Assembly (NCBI GenBank): GCA_003255065.1
Contig: QAOA01002492.1
Coordinates: 194,839 to 258,838, forward strand
Length of the DNA: 64,000 bases
Origin: Cercis canadensis
Taxonomy: Eukaryota; Streptophyta; Magnoliopsida; Fabales; Fabaceae
Direction: 5' to 3'
Shown: positions 23,771 through 35,408 of the stretch, one piece after another
How positions within the stretch are numbered: position 1 is the first letter of the stretch
Layout of the letters: every line of letters begins with the position of its first letter
The notes under the pieces: model-generated
Database searches by the model: none
Told to the model about the DNA's origin: nothing
The model's input: only the letters and a program-made list of their open reading frames with translations
Position numbers and translations under genes: made by a program

Positions 23771-25910
23771 GGCATAAATAGAAAATTCACTCTTGGGAGC
23801 TTTTTTATTTGTTTTTAATGTATATTTAGAACTGCATAACCTTGAATAGAAATTATTTTGAAATCTAGGAGCTGACAGTCAACCTACTTCCGTTCTTCAT
23901 GTATACAATTGGAAGTGTAATTTTATTTGCCCCATCAGTTTATAAAGAATTTAGATCATGAATGGATGTGGGCCTCATTAAAATAGGTGGCATGTGAGGC
24001 TTATTGATTGAAGTGCTTCTTTTGGAGTAAAATTCAAATCCTACTTATCTTGGTGTGGTGGTTTTGAAGTGAAATCCAAGTTTGGCTTATTTTGATTTGA
24101 TGGTTTTAGAGTGAAAATCAAATTCTATTTATTTTGATGGAGTCCACATTAATTTTTCATTTAAATTCATTATAAACTGTTAATGCAAATAACATTACTC
24201 CAATTGAAAAGACATCTTAGGAATTGAATCTCCTAGTCAATACCAAATATCACTGGCATGAAAATTCATCGCCAACAGATTTACTGAAAGCTAATTTTGA
24301 GGGATGAAGGCTTTGTTAGTTGTTATCACCATTTCTATTTTGTTGAAAACGTAGTGGATTACTTGCATGTAGACAGAATCCTTTTACAGGAAAGATATAT
24401 GTTGGTGACCTATTTTTAGTCTAGTACACATATTCCCTAATGAAGTGAACAGTTTGAGGATGGGATCATAGGATTTAAATCTATGAGAGACACTTGTAAT
24501 CTAATTGTCAGATTATTAGGGTGAAATGGATTATTGCTCAATGTATGGTCATTGGTATTATCCTTAATGAAGTGAACAGGTTGAGGATGGGATAACAGGA
24601 TTTAAATCTATCAGGGACTCTTGTTATCTAATTGTCAGTATACTAGGATGAAATAGATAATTGCTCAATGTATAGTCTATTTGGTATTATGACTACCGTT
24701 ATTAGAGCTGACTAAACATTGGTTTGGTGGAAGCTTTGAGTCATTAGGTCATTGGTTCAGCTTGTTGGTTAGTGATCAAAGATACTATCTAGATAGCTAA
24801 GCATGCTATTTAAATGAATTTATGATTTTATGTGGTAACTTATTTGAACATTCACAAATTCATGCTTCATACATCAAAGTATTTATTACAGCATAGATGG
24901 AATTGGAGATTTATGTCGGGGATTCACTGGGTATTTTTCAAATTGAAGAATTAAATATCGCGAGATGAAAGCATCTTGAAGTTTTGCAGAGTCAATAGCT
25001 TGTTCTTTCAAAGTTCAAATCAGCAATGAGCAGTATTGTTGAAATATGTGAGTGAGCCTAGTCCAAATCTTCATGTTGTGGGAGAGTGTTGTCTTCATAC
25101 ATGTGAGATATAAAGTTGAGTATGCCACTTCTGTCTAAAATGTCTAAGGCATTTGGACTTGTGTCACTCTTATTTTATATATTCTTAGTTTTGCTCATCT
25201 TTAACCAATGTGGAACTTGCTCCCACTCTTCTACATTTTCTAACAAGTATCAATTATTCACTTCAAGAGTATTTGGCATTTTGGTAATTGTTGTCATGCT
25301 TTGTGGTTGAAGACATATTTAACAACTTTCTTTAAGTTTGTTTGAAGGTCTTCCTCTCTTCTAGAGTATTATGTTCTGGGGTAACATAATTTAATGGTCA
25401 TAGAACAAATTCAGATTTGCTTAAATATGTCATAAACTTGTTGTCTTCTTGTCTTCTCCCTAAAACTAGGGTGGGATATAAGGGGATTGCTGTATAATAG
25501 AAGGCAGTGTTTAAGGGAACATCAAAATCATTTTCTAGAAAGAGTGTATGAGTCAATTTGTAGTTTGCATTTCAATATAAATACAAATGTAGGTTGTGTT
25601 CAATATGTTTTTCAGTGAATATTTCTCTTTTCCCTTACTTTTCTCTCAAGCCTCTTCCTCTCTATCTCTCTTTCTATATATATATATATATATATATATA
25701 TCTATGGTAACCATAACCTAGTCAAAAATAGGAAAAGAAAAAAGAAAACTCTACTGCTTTTTAGTCTCATTTTCTAGAAAGAATGTATGAGTTAATTTGT
25801 AGTTTGTATTTCAATATAAATACAGATGTAGGTTGTGTTCAATATGCTTTTCAGTGAATATTTCTCTTTTCCCTTACTTTTCTCTCAAGCCTCTTCCTCT
25901 CTCTCTCTCT

Positions 25911-25946
<36 letters not shown>

Positions 25947-26413
25947 TAACCATAACCTAGTCAAAAATAGGAAAAGAAAAAAGAAAACTCTACTGCTTTT
26001 TAGTCTCATTTTCTAGAAAGAATGTATGAGTTAATTTGTAGTTTGTATTTCAATATAAATACAGATGTAGGTTGTGTTCAATATGCTTTTCAGTGAATAT
26101 TTCTCTTTTCCCTTACTTTTCTCTCAAGCCTCTTCCTCTCTCTCTCTCTCTTTCTATATATATATATATATATATATATCTATGCTAACCATAACCTAGT
26201 CAGAAAGAGGACAAAAAAAAAACTCTGCTGCTTTTTAGTCTCTTTAAGTTTCTTGCCAATGCAGATTTCCCTTCCATTTCTCCTGCTGGCACCAGGAACT
26301 CTACTGCTTTTATCAATTTCAGAAAATATTGAGTTTCATCATGTGGAATAGCTTAGCATTTTCTCTAAATATATTCTCCTGGAAATCAATGGCCTAACTA
26401 AAATTGTTTGCAG
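23771..26413. other. Unassigned, probably intronic or intergenic DNA with tandem duplications
   Basis: No supported gene. I looked for upstream SGR2 exons and did not recognise any. The region holds an imperfect direct duplication of about 127 bp (24434-24560 and 24561-24690; both copies contain AATGAAGTGAACAG and GGATTTAAATCTAT) and the 239-bp triplication listed separately. Confidence 0.5.
25528..26242. repeat. Three tandem copies of a 239-bp unit with CT/TA microsatellite
   Basis: Units start at 25528, 25767 and 26006, each with TCATTTTCTAGAAAGA. Each contains TCTCTCTCT followed by a (TA)n run and then GGTAACCATAACC or a variant. Copies 2 and 3 resemble each other more than copy 1. There is no N at the junctions, so unlike the N-flanked duplications these look genuine. 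Confidence 0.85.
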
Positions 26414-26585
26414 GTTCCTGCTCGACACTTGGTATTTATGGTTCATGGAATTGGTCAAAGGTTGGAAAAGTCTAATTTGGTTAATGATGTGGGCAATTTT
26501 CGGCATATTATAGGAAGTCTTGAAGAGCAACACCTTAATTCACACCAATGTGGAACTCAAAGGGTCCTCTTTATCCCTTGCCAAG
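26414..26585 (+). pseudogene. SGR2: SGR2-like exon: VPARHLVFMVHGIGQ block
   Basis: The acceptor TTTGCAG ends at 26413 and the donor GTATGT starts at 26586. The 172 bp read VPARHLVFMVHGIGQRLEKS and on to GTQRVLFIPCQ in one open frame. HGIG is the oxyanion-side motif found before the lipase core in this family. Immediately past the donor the sequence becomes an antisense copia gag fragment. Confidence 0.8.
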
Positions 26586-27500
26586 TATGTGATAAACAGG
26601 GCTTGCGTATCCTTATGTTGATTCTCCTCCAATTTTTTCTTCTCCACTTCAGACAGTGTGAAAATATCTTCTGGGGTATTAAACCCATTTTGAACAATAT
26701 CCCACAATTTTTGTGAGATAAAATACGTTTTTAATTTTCGCTTCCAAAAATCATAGTTTTCACCAGTAAAAACTGGCAGAGGGACATAAGAGAAATTGAC
26801 AGTAGATGCGGCCATAGAATAGAGAAAATTTTGTGGGTAAAGGCGAAATAGAAAGGTGGGACAGGTAAATGATTTTTAGTGAATGAGCCTCACACCCAAA
26901 TGGAAAGAACAAGCTCTAATACCACTATTAGTTTATGAAAATGATATAGTAATTGTGTTTGTGTGTGAAGAGAATAAAAAAGTGTTGGTAATTTGTGAAT
27001 AAGGCAAGGGACGTTGGAAAAGTGGAAGAAAGTTGGTGATGAAAGGAAGTGGGAGATGAATAGTTGATTAGTTGGAATTGATTTTATGGGATAAAGTAAT
27101 AGTTGTAAGTGTGAGAAATGGATGATAACTAAAAAAAAGGTTAAAGGACGTGGAAGAGAAGGCTTTTAATAGTTGATAGGTTTGACAAGGAAAGTACAAG
27201 GCTATGACTTTTTTCTTACACCTATTTTTCTACGCTTCATGCCTATTTATAGGCAAGTAAACCGACTTATGCATGTCGGTTTTTCAACTAGATTTTTCTA
27301 GTTTCTTCCCTAGTTTTTTTAGAGTTGTACTACTAGAATTTTCTTGTAGTTTTTAGTTTATTGTTGATGGAAGTTATAAGTCGGTGAGAAGTAGAATTTT
27401 TTGGTTTGTTGTTGAAGTTTTTGGAAGTGTTCTACTTCTAACAAGGATGTTAGGGGGGATTTCTGTAGGCTTTGAAAGGGAGGTTGGAGTAATTTAATCT
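26586..27500 (-). mobile_element. 5' fragment of a Ty1/copia element (LTR, primer site, gag start)
   Basis: On the minus strand a gag start at 26815 (MAASTVNFSYVPLPVFTGEN, then FWKRKLKTYF) is the copia gag N-terminal motif. Upstream, 26913-26924 is the reverse complement of TGGTATTAGAGC, an initiator-tRNA-Met-type primer site. The LTR should begin near 26926; its outer edge, about 27450-27500, could not be fixed. Gag similarity stops within about 15 bp of the SGR2 exon donor, so everything 3' of there is deleted. The LTR holds the palindrome AAACCGACTTATGCATGTCGGTTT's arms (AAACCGAC/GTCGGTTT, 27257-27282). Confidence 0.65.
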
Positions 27501-28242
27501 AAACCTTAATATGTAATGAACCACCATAAATGTTGGAATGAGGACCCTTCCACTTCCATAATATTGTGGACAAGTGGTAAATCTATATTTATGTCTATAT
27601 CTATGCTACTACAAATGAAACACCCTATTTGGTGTCACAATTTCATATTACTTTTCTATTTAAAAAAAAAAAAAATAGACAAGTTACCCACAATCTACTT
27701 TCGAAAGAATAGAGACACTGATAAGGATTTTATGTAATTAAAAGAACTTTTCTTGGAAAAAAAGAAGTGACTAACTCAAGTCCACACTTATGAAACTAGA
27801 ATTCATACTGCTCCCTACTCTCACTGAAAATTGATTATTCCACCTTTTAAAATTTGGGTAACCACCATATACTTGTAACCATAAAAATAGGAGAATAGAT
27901 GTGTTGGGGATTTTATTTTTTTTTAAATAAAGAAAAAACTGCAGGTGGTTGAACTCACTTAGGCTCTGTGGGTGCATAGAGCCTAGTACTAATCGAACTC
28001 ACTTCTACTATTCAGTTCTCATTCTTCCCCTCCCTGCCCCCTTTCTATGAATAATAATTTAAAATAATTGTAGGTGATTATGGGTTGTATTTTTTGAATT
28101 CACCACAGGATAGAACCACTTGTCTGTAAAGAATTCATTAGCAAATGGCCTGTTTTGGTTCCATATCACAAAGGAGGAAGGAGGTTGTGTGTCTTGATTG
28201 GAACCTGTTATATATCTCAGAATCTCCTAATTTGTGTTGTAG
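27501..28242. other. Intronic DNA, nothing recognised
   Basis: AT-rich, with an A run at 27661-27674; the short open frames look like chance. It ends in the acceptor TTTGTGTTGTAG before the second SGR2-like exon. Confidence 0.4.
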
Positions 28243-28305
28243 GAATTTACTGAAGATTTGGCAGTTTGTTCTCAGGCAATAATGAATCATCTGAAAGCTG
28301 CAAGG
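28243..28305 (+). pseudogene. SGR2: SGR2-like exon: EFTEDLAVCSQAIMNHLKAAR
   Basis: The acceptor TTGTAG ends at 28242 and the donor GTGAGC starts at 28306. The 21 codons are uninterrupted and end on a codon boundary. In the family this follows the DDHD core directly. Confidence 0.75.
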
Positions 28306-28717
28306 GTGAGCTACTTTATTTTTCCAGATAAAATATTTTCAGAAAAAGATGATAGGTTATAAGGCTGGAGGATGAGTATGAGGCATTCTCACAAAGACAA
28401 GTAAGGAAAACAAGAAAATATGGTGATAAAAACACAATTAATACGATGAAGCAGTCCTATGGTTTTGCTCATTATTCAAAGAAACCCCTCTAAAGCAATC
28501 GCTGACCAAACACTGTAGGTGAAAAAATAAAAAAAAAATAAAAAATCAACTCTGTTGCACAACAGCAACATTGGCAAGAACCCCCACCTAAAAATTCTTC
28601 TGTCGTGCTACAGCCAAAAGCACAAGGTACCTGCAAGAAAGATAACTCTTAACATTTACCTCCTTATGACTCCCAAAATCTGTATATGCAAATTCCCCAA
28701 AAAACAGCAGTGATGTT

Positions 28718-29783
28718 TGATGCAACAGGGAACTAAGAACTGGTTTATTGATGATTGATTACTTTACAATGCGACCTAACACACTTATATAACCAAAAGG
28801 CCACAAGACTCCTAGTAAACAACTACTACCCAATATGATAATAATGCTAATTGAAAGATAACTAGGGAACTATAATAATAACAATAGATAAGGATAAGAG
28901 ACCTATCTACCTATAACTCCTATAGCCCATGCTTATCGTATCATTCCTCCCCTGTTCAAGTAGTTTCTTGTCCACAAGGAACATACATTCTAATTAGATT
29001 ATTACTAATCCTAATAGATAATTAATAAGGATAATCTAAACTATATAAAAGAAAACTATTTAGGGTTGTATCATCCTTCCCCCTTTCTAGGAAGACCTTG
29101 TCCCCAAGGTTTGTCTTCGGAAGAAGCAATGAGGCCTTCATTCTTGCGCTTGTTGAGGAAGGCATCATCAGCTACTAAAACTTCTTTTGGTGGCAGATTC
29201 AAAACTTGGACTATAAAGGACAATCCTTCAAAAGTTGTGGCTATTTGATTCACGTGGATGTTATTTTCAAAAGGTGTGCCTTCTAAGGGGATATCGATTG
29301 GCAACATTTCCTTTTGAAAACCTTTCATTGATGGCTTGGTTGACAAAGCTTCCTTCAATGTGTTTTCTTGAGATAATCCTTCTCCTTCGTCTTCCTTCAA
29401 ATGCTCATGATACTCTTTGAGGTTCTTTTGTATTTCAGCACAACTTTGCCTTATTTCAGCCCATCTTTGCTCCACTTCTTTGAAGAGGTGCTCTATTTTA
29501 AGAAGACTTTCTACTAGGTGTTGATCCATGGTGGTGGGTGATGGCTCTGATACCAAATGATGCAATAGGGAACTAAGAACTGGTTTATTGATGATTGATT
29601 ACTTTACAATGAGACCTAACACACCTATATAACCAAAAGGCGACAAGACTCCTACTAAACAACTACTACCCAATATGATAATAATACTAATTGAAAGATA
29701 ACTAGGGAACTATAATAATAACAATAGATAAGGATAAGAGACCTATCTACCCATAACTCCTATAGCCGATGCTTATCGTATCA
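28718..29783 (-). mobile_element. Miniature LTR retrotransposon (1066 bp) with one ORF, TSD ATGTT
   Basis: Two 226-bp LTRs, 28718-28943 and 29558-29783, begin TGATGCAA and end CGTATCA and differ at only a handful of sites. The perfect duplication ATGTT flanks the element (28713-28717, 29784-29788). On the minus strand a TGGTATCAGAGCC primer site (29543-29555) follows the 5' LTR and an AGGGGAGGAA polypurine tract precedes the 3' LTR. It is far too small for gag-pol. The size suits a TRIM or a TR-GAG-like nonautonomous element. It sits in an SGR2 intron in antisense orientation. Confidence 0.85.
29071..29565 (-). CDS. 164-codon ORF of unknown function inside the miniature LTR element
   Basis: The start codon lies within the 5' LTR edge; a second Met at codon 13 (MDQHLVESLLKIEHLFKEVE) lies just past the primer site and may be the real start. 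Residues about 13-55 are strongly helical and charged (Leu, Glu, Lys heptads), which suggests a coiled coil. The remainder has no motif I recognise and no zinc knuckle or protease signature. The ORF fills most of the internal region and is uninterrupted, which is unusual among the decayed elements here. Confidence 0.5.
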   Translation of the reverse strand: MHHLVSEPSPTTMDQHLVESLLKIEHLFKEVEQRWAEIRQSCAEIQKNLKEYHEHLKEDEGEGLSQENTLKEALSTKPSMKGFQKEMLPIDIPLEGTPFENNIHVNQIATTFEGLSFIVQVLNLPPKEVLVADDAFLNKRKNEGLIASSEDKPWGQGLPRKGEG

Positions 29784-29788
29784 ATGTT

Positions 29789-30878
29789 GGTGTGAAATCA
29801 AGATTTAATCATTTGTATTGCATCTTAATTAATCATTATTATGACGATTTGCTTCCTTTGGTTTCAGTTTAGTGTTTTAGGTTTTGGCCTCTAATTTCAT
29901 TTTAATTTCTTTGGTTTCAGTCGGTCATCGAGTACTGAAGAACTAAGAAGGGTCTCAGTGTTATGTGACTTGCATAATCCTTTTACCATAGAATGATTGC
30001 CAAGTATTTGGCAACAAGATTTTAATGAGATGGTGATAGGTTGTATAAGAAGGCAGTGTTTTCTTGTTCATTGCATATACATATTGTGATGTCCTCCTGG
30101 CTGAGTTGATGCGCATACCATGATCCCGTTTGTCTTGGATTATTGAACAATACAAGTTTGTTGATTGAGTATCCTCGTTTTTGTGCTTTGGCTAGAGATA
30201 AGAATATCTCAGATAAAGTGGTTTCTTTCCAGAGATATAGGATGTATACAGTTTTCCTTCTATTCATGAAATTTGGATAGTCCTTGGTGAATTGAAAGCA
30301 GAGAAGGCCTCCTTTCAGTACAAATGTACTATCTATTGTGTTTTCCAACGTATCCATATATTACGATGTGAATTGTGATGACTTCTGATTGATGATAATG
30401 TTAATAACAATTTATAAGTATAAAAATGTGGAAGGCTAACTTTTATTTTTTCGTTTTAAAATATACTAGCTACTTCTAGCAGAGAGGAGAAGAGGATTGC
30501 AGGAATTTACCTTTGAAGATAAGATTGTAGTTGTCATAGTGTTGGTTAAGTCTATATGTGAAATGTGTTTTATTTTTTGTTTCTTCATAACCTTTGGTTT
30601 CTTGGTTTAGAGTGTAATGCAGGACTTTCTGTTTTCATTGATTTTATGAACAATTCTCATGGTTGAAACTGAAGAAACAGGGAGTCTATGATGGATTCTT
30701 CAAGTTGAACAAGTGACCTCCAATTGCTTCTTAAATTCTTAATACCTGATTTTCTTACCTATAAAATTTGTCTCTGCTTTGGTCACACTTGGCTCATGTT
30801 ATCAATTACATACACCTTATGATATTTTTTTTCCAGACTTGTGGATGATGATATTTTTTATTTTTGTTTCTTAAGCAG
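29789..30878. other. Intronic DNA, nothing recognised
   Basis: The longest open frame (30357-30022, minus, 111 codons) has no motif I know and overlaps another minus-strand frame; it is not supported as a gene. The region ends in a T-rich tract and the acceptor TTAAGCAG. Confidence 0.4.
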
Positions 30879-30926
30879 GTTAAATTGCTCACAGTTTGTC
30901 AATCAAAAATATGGAGAGCATAGATG
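30879..30926 (+). pseudogene. SGR2: SGR2-like exon VKLLTVCQSK with 1-bp deletion
   Basis: The acceptor AAGCAG ends at 30878 and the donor GTAAGA starts at 30927. In the phase given by the previous exon it reads VKLLTVCQSKIWRA then TAG. One extra A in the AAAAA run (30905-30909) would remove the stop and give the phase the next exon needs. This is the clearest inactivating lesion. Confidence 0.7.
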
Positions 30927-32011
30927 GTAAGAATATCTCACACTACTTTCGCTTTAATTATTATTAGTGATTCACCCTTTGATTCTTTCTTCTTTCTGGT
31001 TTTAAAGATAGCAATTACTGTGGGTTAGGTTTTGGAGAAAATTGAAAGGTTATGCTTGGATTCTTTTGTCATCTTATATGTGATGTAGCTCTTCCAAATT
31101 GTAATCACGATAACTTCATTTTTTGTGAACTAAGCTGCTGTAATCATGTATCTTGCTCTATATTTTAATGTTCTTCTTCCCTGTTTTTCTGTTTTCCAAA
31201 TGAGGTTTGTCAAGTAGGAAAATCGCTCCATTCAAAGTGTGGGCAATAAATTGAAAGATTTTTTTTTAGGAATATACACGAAAAGAGTCAGTAGTCCAAT
31301 TCCTTCTATCTAAATTGGAAGGCATATGAGAAGAGTCAAGCAAGACCAAAATGGTTTCCATGTCAGAAATTTCTGTCATTCCAGTTTCTTAAAAATTGAT
31401 AGCTTTAGGAGACGATGGAATTATGAGTGAATCTTAAATATACATTTTAATTTTTAGCTATTAAAATATGGGTAATACATTTATTTTTTGAAATATTTGA
31501 ATAATTATAGCTTATTATTGGGTAAAAAGAGTACCCAACTTAATTTTTGTAGGACCTAATGGTTTTTCTTGCAAACATTGGCACTTAACTCTGGAACAAC
31601 ATCCATAGATGAGTTCATATTATTACATGCTCAGATTTAGTTTAATATAGATATTTATATATATTTACTGACGCAAAACTCTTTATGTTCCTCTCATTTT
31701 AATGAGACTCATAAGATTAAATCTGACATTCTATCTCATGTTATCATATTTTATATGTTTTTATTCTTTAAATGTGTATCTCCACACATGTAGCCATTTG
31801 TATCTATGGATTTAATAGTAGAATATCATAAAGAAGATCATGACAAGCAAAAGATATAAATGTTTCATTCTGTTTATGCACCTTAAATTACTTTGACACT
31901 AAGCTGTTTGCTGGGTAGATGATTTCTTTATCTTAAATCGATCTAGCAATATAAATGAGGTGACTGTCCCATGTGTTTTTCTTTCAATATTTCCTACCTG
32001 TATTGCAAAAG

Positions 32012-32106
32012 AGAATTCTGAAGAGGAGGAAGAGACGTCATACGGATTTCTTATGATGGAAAGGTTAACAGGAAGCCAAGAAGGACGGATTGATCACATG
32101 CTTCAG
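32012..32106 (+). pseudogene. SGR2: SGR2-like exon: acidic stretch and MMERLTGSQEGRIDHMLQ
   Basis: It follows the acceptor GCAAAAG and ends at the donor GTAGGC (32107). The 31 full codons read NSEEEEETSYGFLMMERLTG then SQEGRIDHMLQ, as expected just before the C-terminal part of the family. Confidence 0.8.
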
Positions 32107-32619
32107 GTAGGCAGTTGTGCCAATTCAATATTGATCTTGATCCAATACTGCGGTTTCAGAACCATATCTATAAATGATAACATACATACTAAATTTGTGG
32201 CATTTTGCTTCTTAGAAATATATGTTGATGGTGTCCATGCATGAAGAAAAAAAAAATCTTGAAACGAAGAATAGAGGACAGACAGTAAGGCATCCTCTTG
32301 AAACAAGCCGAGGAAACAACCAAGCTAGACTCCAAAGCAATCTGCTCATAAAAGCTTTCCAGTCCCTTAAAATCTGTGGAAAACACCCGTTAAAACAACC
32401 ATTAGAAGAAATCCAACAAGGCAAGAAAGTAATTTTGTCCCAGAAAGGATGTGTTGGCGAAAATCTATTGCTAAAAGTTCTACCATTGCTATCTAGCCAA
32501 ATACACCACTACTACAGCACTTTCACAAAGTCTTACTCTCCCATTTTGCACCAAAATCATGGAAATTGAATGGAAAGAGATTCATCCAAAGAATCCAAGC
32601 ATACCCAGTGCTCCCCTAA

Positions 32620-33040
32620 TGCAACATACATGATGGAACAATATAAAATTCAACAACTCGTTGATTCCAAAGAATACCGAGAGGTGAAAGAAAATTCTCA
32701 AACTGTTTTATTCAATCAAATCTGCCTCCAAGAGGTTCTACAAACACATATATAAAAGGAAAACCCTAAATGAAATAATGAAAATTATGAAAAGATCCAT
32801 ACAATAATGAAAATTGTGAAAATAACCCTAAAAATGAGAAAATGCCATTTTGACCTCCGAAACGATGGAATTTGGCTAAAATCACGAGACACGTGTTATA
32901 AATCAACGCATTTTGCTCAAAAATTCATTTCCACTTGGAAAAGTGTATTCTTTTATCAAAAACAGACATTGTTGACTTTTCTGGTCAATTTTGGGTGCTT
33001 CATCTTTGCCATGAAGTTCCAATCCTTCTGCATTACATCA
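32620..33040 (-). repeat. 3' LTR of the gypsy element
   Basis: 421 bp. It matches 36699-37119 with scattered substitutions, starting TGCAACATACATGATGGAAC and ending ATTACATCA on the plus strand. Confidence 0.8.
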
Positions 33041-34121
33041 TCCTCTCTAGGGTGGAGAAGATTCGCCCTCGAATCAAATGTCATCTCATCCTCAGAAGAA
33101 GTATCACCAAAATAGGGAATGAGGTGCTTGACATTGAAAACATTTGAAGTGTGAATATGGCTAGGAAGTTGCAGACGGTAAGCATTTGGGTTGATCTTCT
33201 CAGTAATCTCCAGTGGACTGATTTTCCGAGCAGCAAGCTTATTGTACTCGTGGGTAGGAAAATGGTCCTTGGTTAAGACAGCTAAGACATAATCACCAAC
33301 AGTGAAGTCAACAAATCTATGCTTCTGGTCAGCCTGTGATTTGTATTTTTTAGTGGAAGCAATTAACTGAGAATGGATCTTTTGGTGTACCTGACAAAGC
33401 TATTCAATAAATTACTCAGTTGTGGCATGTGGACGCACCTTACTAGGAAGTGTTAATAGATCGAGAGGACCACGAGGGACCAAGCAAAACACATCCTGAA
33501 AAGGACTGTAACCAATGCTACGATTAACAACATGGTTGTGAGCAAACTTTGCTTCGCATAACTTAACATCCCAGGATTTGATATTGTCGCCCACCAAACT
33601 GCGCAATAAGTTACCAAGGGAGCGATTTACCAATTTAGTCTGTCCATCAGTCTGTGGATGGTAAGCACTGCTGAAATTGAGAGTAGTATTAGCCAACCGC
33701 CATAGACTCTGCCAAAAATGACTAAGGAATCGAGTATCACGATCAGAGACGATGGAAGTAGCTAGCCCATGTAGATGATAAACCTCCCGGAAGAAAAATT
33801 GATCAACATTAATAGCATATGTGGTACGCTTGCAGGGTATGAAATGTGCCATTTTGGAGAAGCGATCAACGACAACAAAGATGGAATCACTGTCACATTG
33901 TGTACGTGGGAGGCCGAGCACGAAATCCATACTAATGTCTACCCAAGGTTGAGTGGGTATAGAGAAGGGCATATATAATCCAGCGTTGGTGGAGGTACCT
34001 TTCGCCATTTGACAAACACGACAGTGTTCAACAAATCTGCCCATTTCCTTACGCATAGTTGGCTAGTAATAAAAACTAGAGACAAGATGCAAGGTATGAT
34101 CACAACCCACATGACCTTCAT
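33041..34121 (-). pseudogene. Integrase of the gypsy element
   Basis: Open frame 34056-33412 starts within the zinc-binding domain (HCRVCQMAKG). It continues with the core WVDISMDFVLGLPRTQ and IVSDRDTRFLSHFW and YHPQTDGQTKLVNR; these carry D and D, while the third acidic residue (usually Glu in GQTE) is Lys here. The C-terminal domain (VGDYVLAVLTKDHFPTHEYN, then FNVKHLIPYFG) reads to about 33060 after a stop near 33409. Loss of the catalytic Glu alone would inactivate it. Confidence 0.75.
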
Positions 34122-34158
34122 TGTGCAGTTCCTGGATAATTTTCAAACACAAGCTAAT

Positions 34159-35408
34159 CTAGGGAATACAAAGTTGGAGTTCATGGAAAAGAAAGCCATC
34201 TTGTAATACAAAATCTATCTGCTCACCATTATGGATTTTCAATAGAACTGTAGCAAAGAATGGATCAGTGGTATACAAATCCAAAAAAGAATCAAAACCA
34301 AGAACTGTGATTCGCATCTCAGTAAGTAGGTTATGACGGTGACTTAAAGCATCAGCCACAAGATTAGAGACTCCAGCCTTGTGCTTAATCACAATTGTGA
34401 ATTGTTCTAGATATGCATGCCAGGAAGCATGACGTTTTGAAAGCTTGGCCTGACTACCAAGGTATTTGAGAGCATCATGGTCAGTGAAGAGGACAAATTT
34501 CCGCTAAAAGAGGTAGTGACACCAATGTTTCACTGCCTGAAATACCGCATAGAATTCCACATCATAGGTGCTTTAACGGACTTTGGATCAAGAAAGTTTC
34601 TCACTGAAGTAGGCAACTGGGCGATCAGATTGGCTTAGAACAACACTAATACTTGTTTTAGATGCATCACAATGTAACTTAAATAGTAGGGAAAAATCAG
34701 GAAGTACCATAAGTGGTGCAGTGGTCAACTTGTGCTTGATCTCATGGAAGGCAGTCTCGGCATCGGATGTCCAAGTGAACTTAGTTCCCTTCATGCAATA
34801 AGTAATAGGCGCCATGGTGCTGCTAAAGTGGGGAATAAAACGACGATAGAAGGAACCTAGGCCATGAAAAGCTATGCACATTAGAAATAGATAGGCTGTG
34901 GCCACTGTTTGATAATTGCAACTTTGGCATTATCCACTGCAAGACCATCCTTAGACACCACATACCCCAAAAAGTGAACAATATCTGTCAGAAAAGCACA
35001 CTTACTAAGAGCAGCATAGAACTTATCCCTGCGTAGGACCAACAAAACTTCTCGCAAGTGTTGGAGATGCACTTCAGGGTTAGCATTGTAAATAAGTATA
35101 TCATCAAAGTAGGCAACATATTTACTGATGAAAGGACACGTTACTTGATTCATAACACGCATAAATGTGCTTGGGGCATTAGAAAGACCAAACGGCATTA
35201 CGAGCCACTCATACAAACCCTCGCGTGTTTTGAAAGCAGTCTTCCATCCGTCACCCTGCCAAATCCGAATTTGATGGTAGCCACTTTTCAAATCCAGCTT
35301 GCTGAATACTGTGGCACCGGCTAGCTGATCAAGCAGGTCATCCAACCGTGGTATAGGGAAATGATAACGTACCGTTATCTTGTTGATGGCACGACTATCC
35401 ACACACAT
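34159..35408 (-). pseudogene. Reverse transcriptase and RNase H of the gypsy element
   Basis: 35408-34881 reads [35 protein letters not shown] and the catalytic [12 protein letters not shown] (both Asp retained). 34905-34588 continues with GSFYRRFIPHFS and the RNase H start LHCDASKTSISVVL. RNase H then loses frame; KHKAGVSNLVADALSHRH at 34392-34330 marks its end. The sequence just upstream of MCVDSRAIN lacks the usual RT N-terminal block (family: about 20 residues between the LLAKG-type motif and DGTWR). Confidence 0.75.

Noticed and set aside
25528..26242. Regularly spaced repeats considered as a CRISPR-like array
   Set aside because: Long 239-bp near-identical units with no unique spacers, in plant DNA.
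29961..30357. Minus-strand frames of 64 and 111 codons in an SGR2 intron
   Set aside because: Overlap each other in different frames and match nothing I know; kept only as unassigned intron.
32222..32569. Open frame of 115 codons downstream of an SGR2-like exon
   Set aside because: Competes with four minus-strand open frames over the same bases and has no recognisable motif; intronic.
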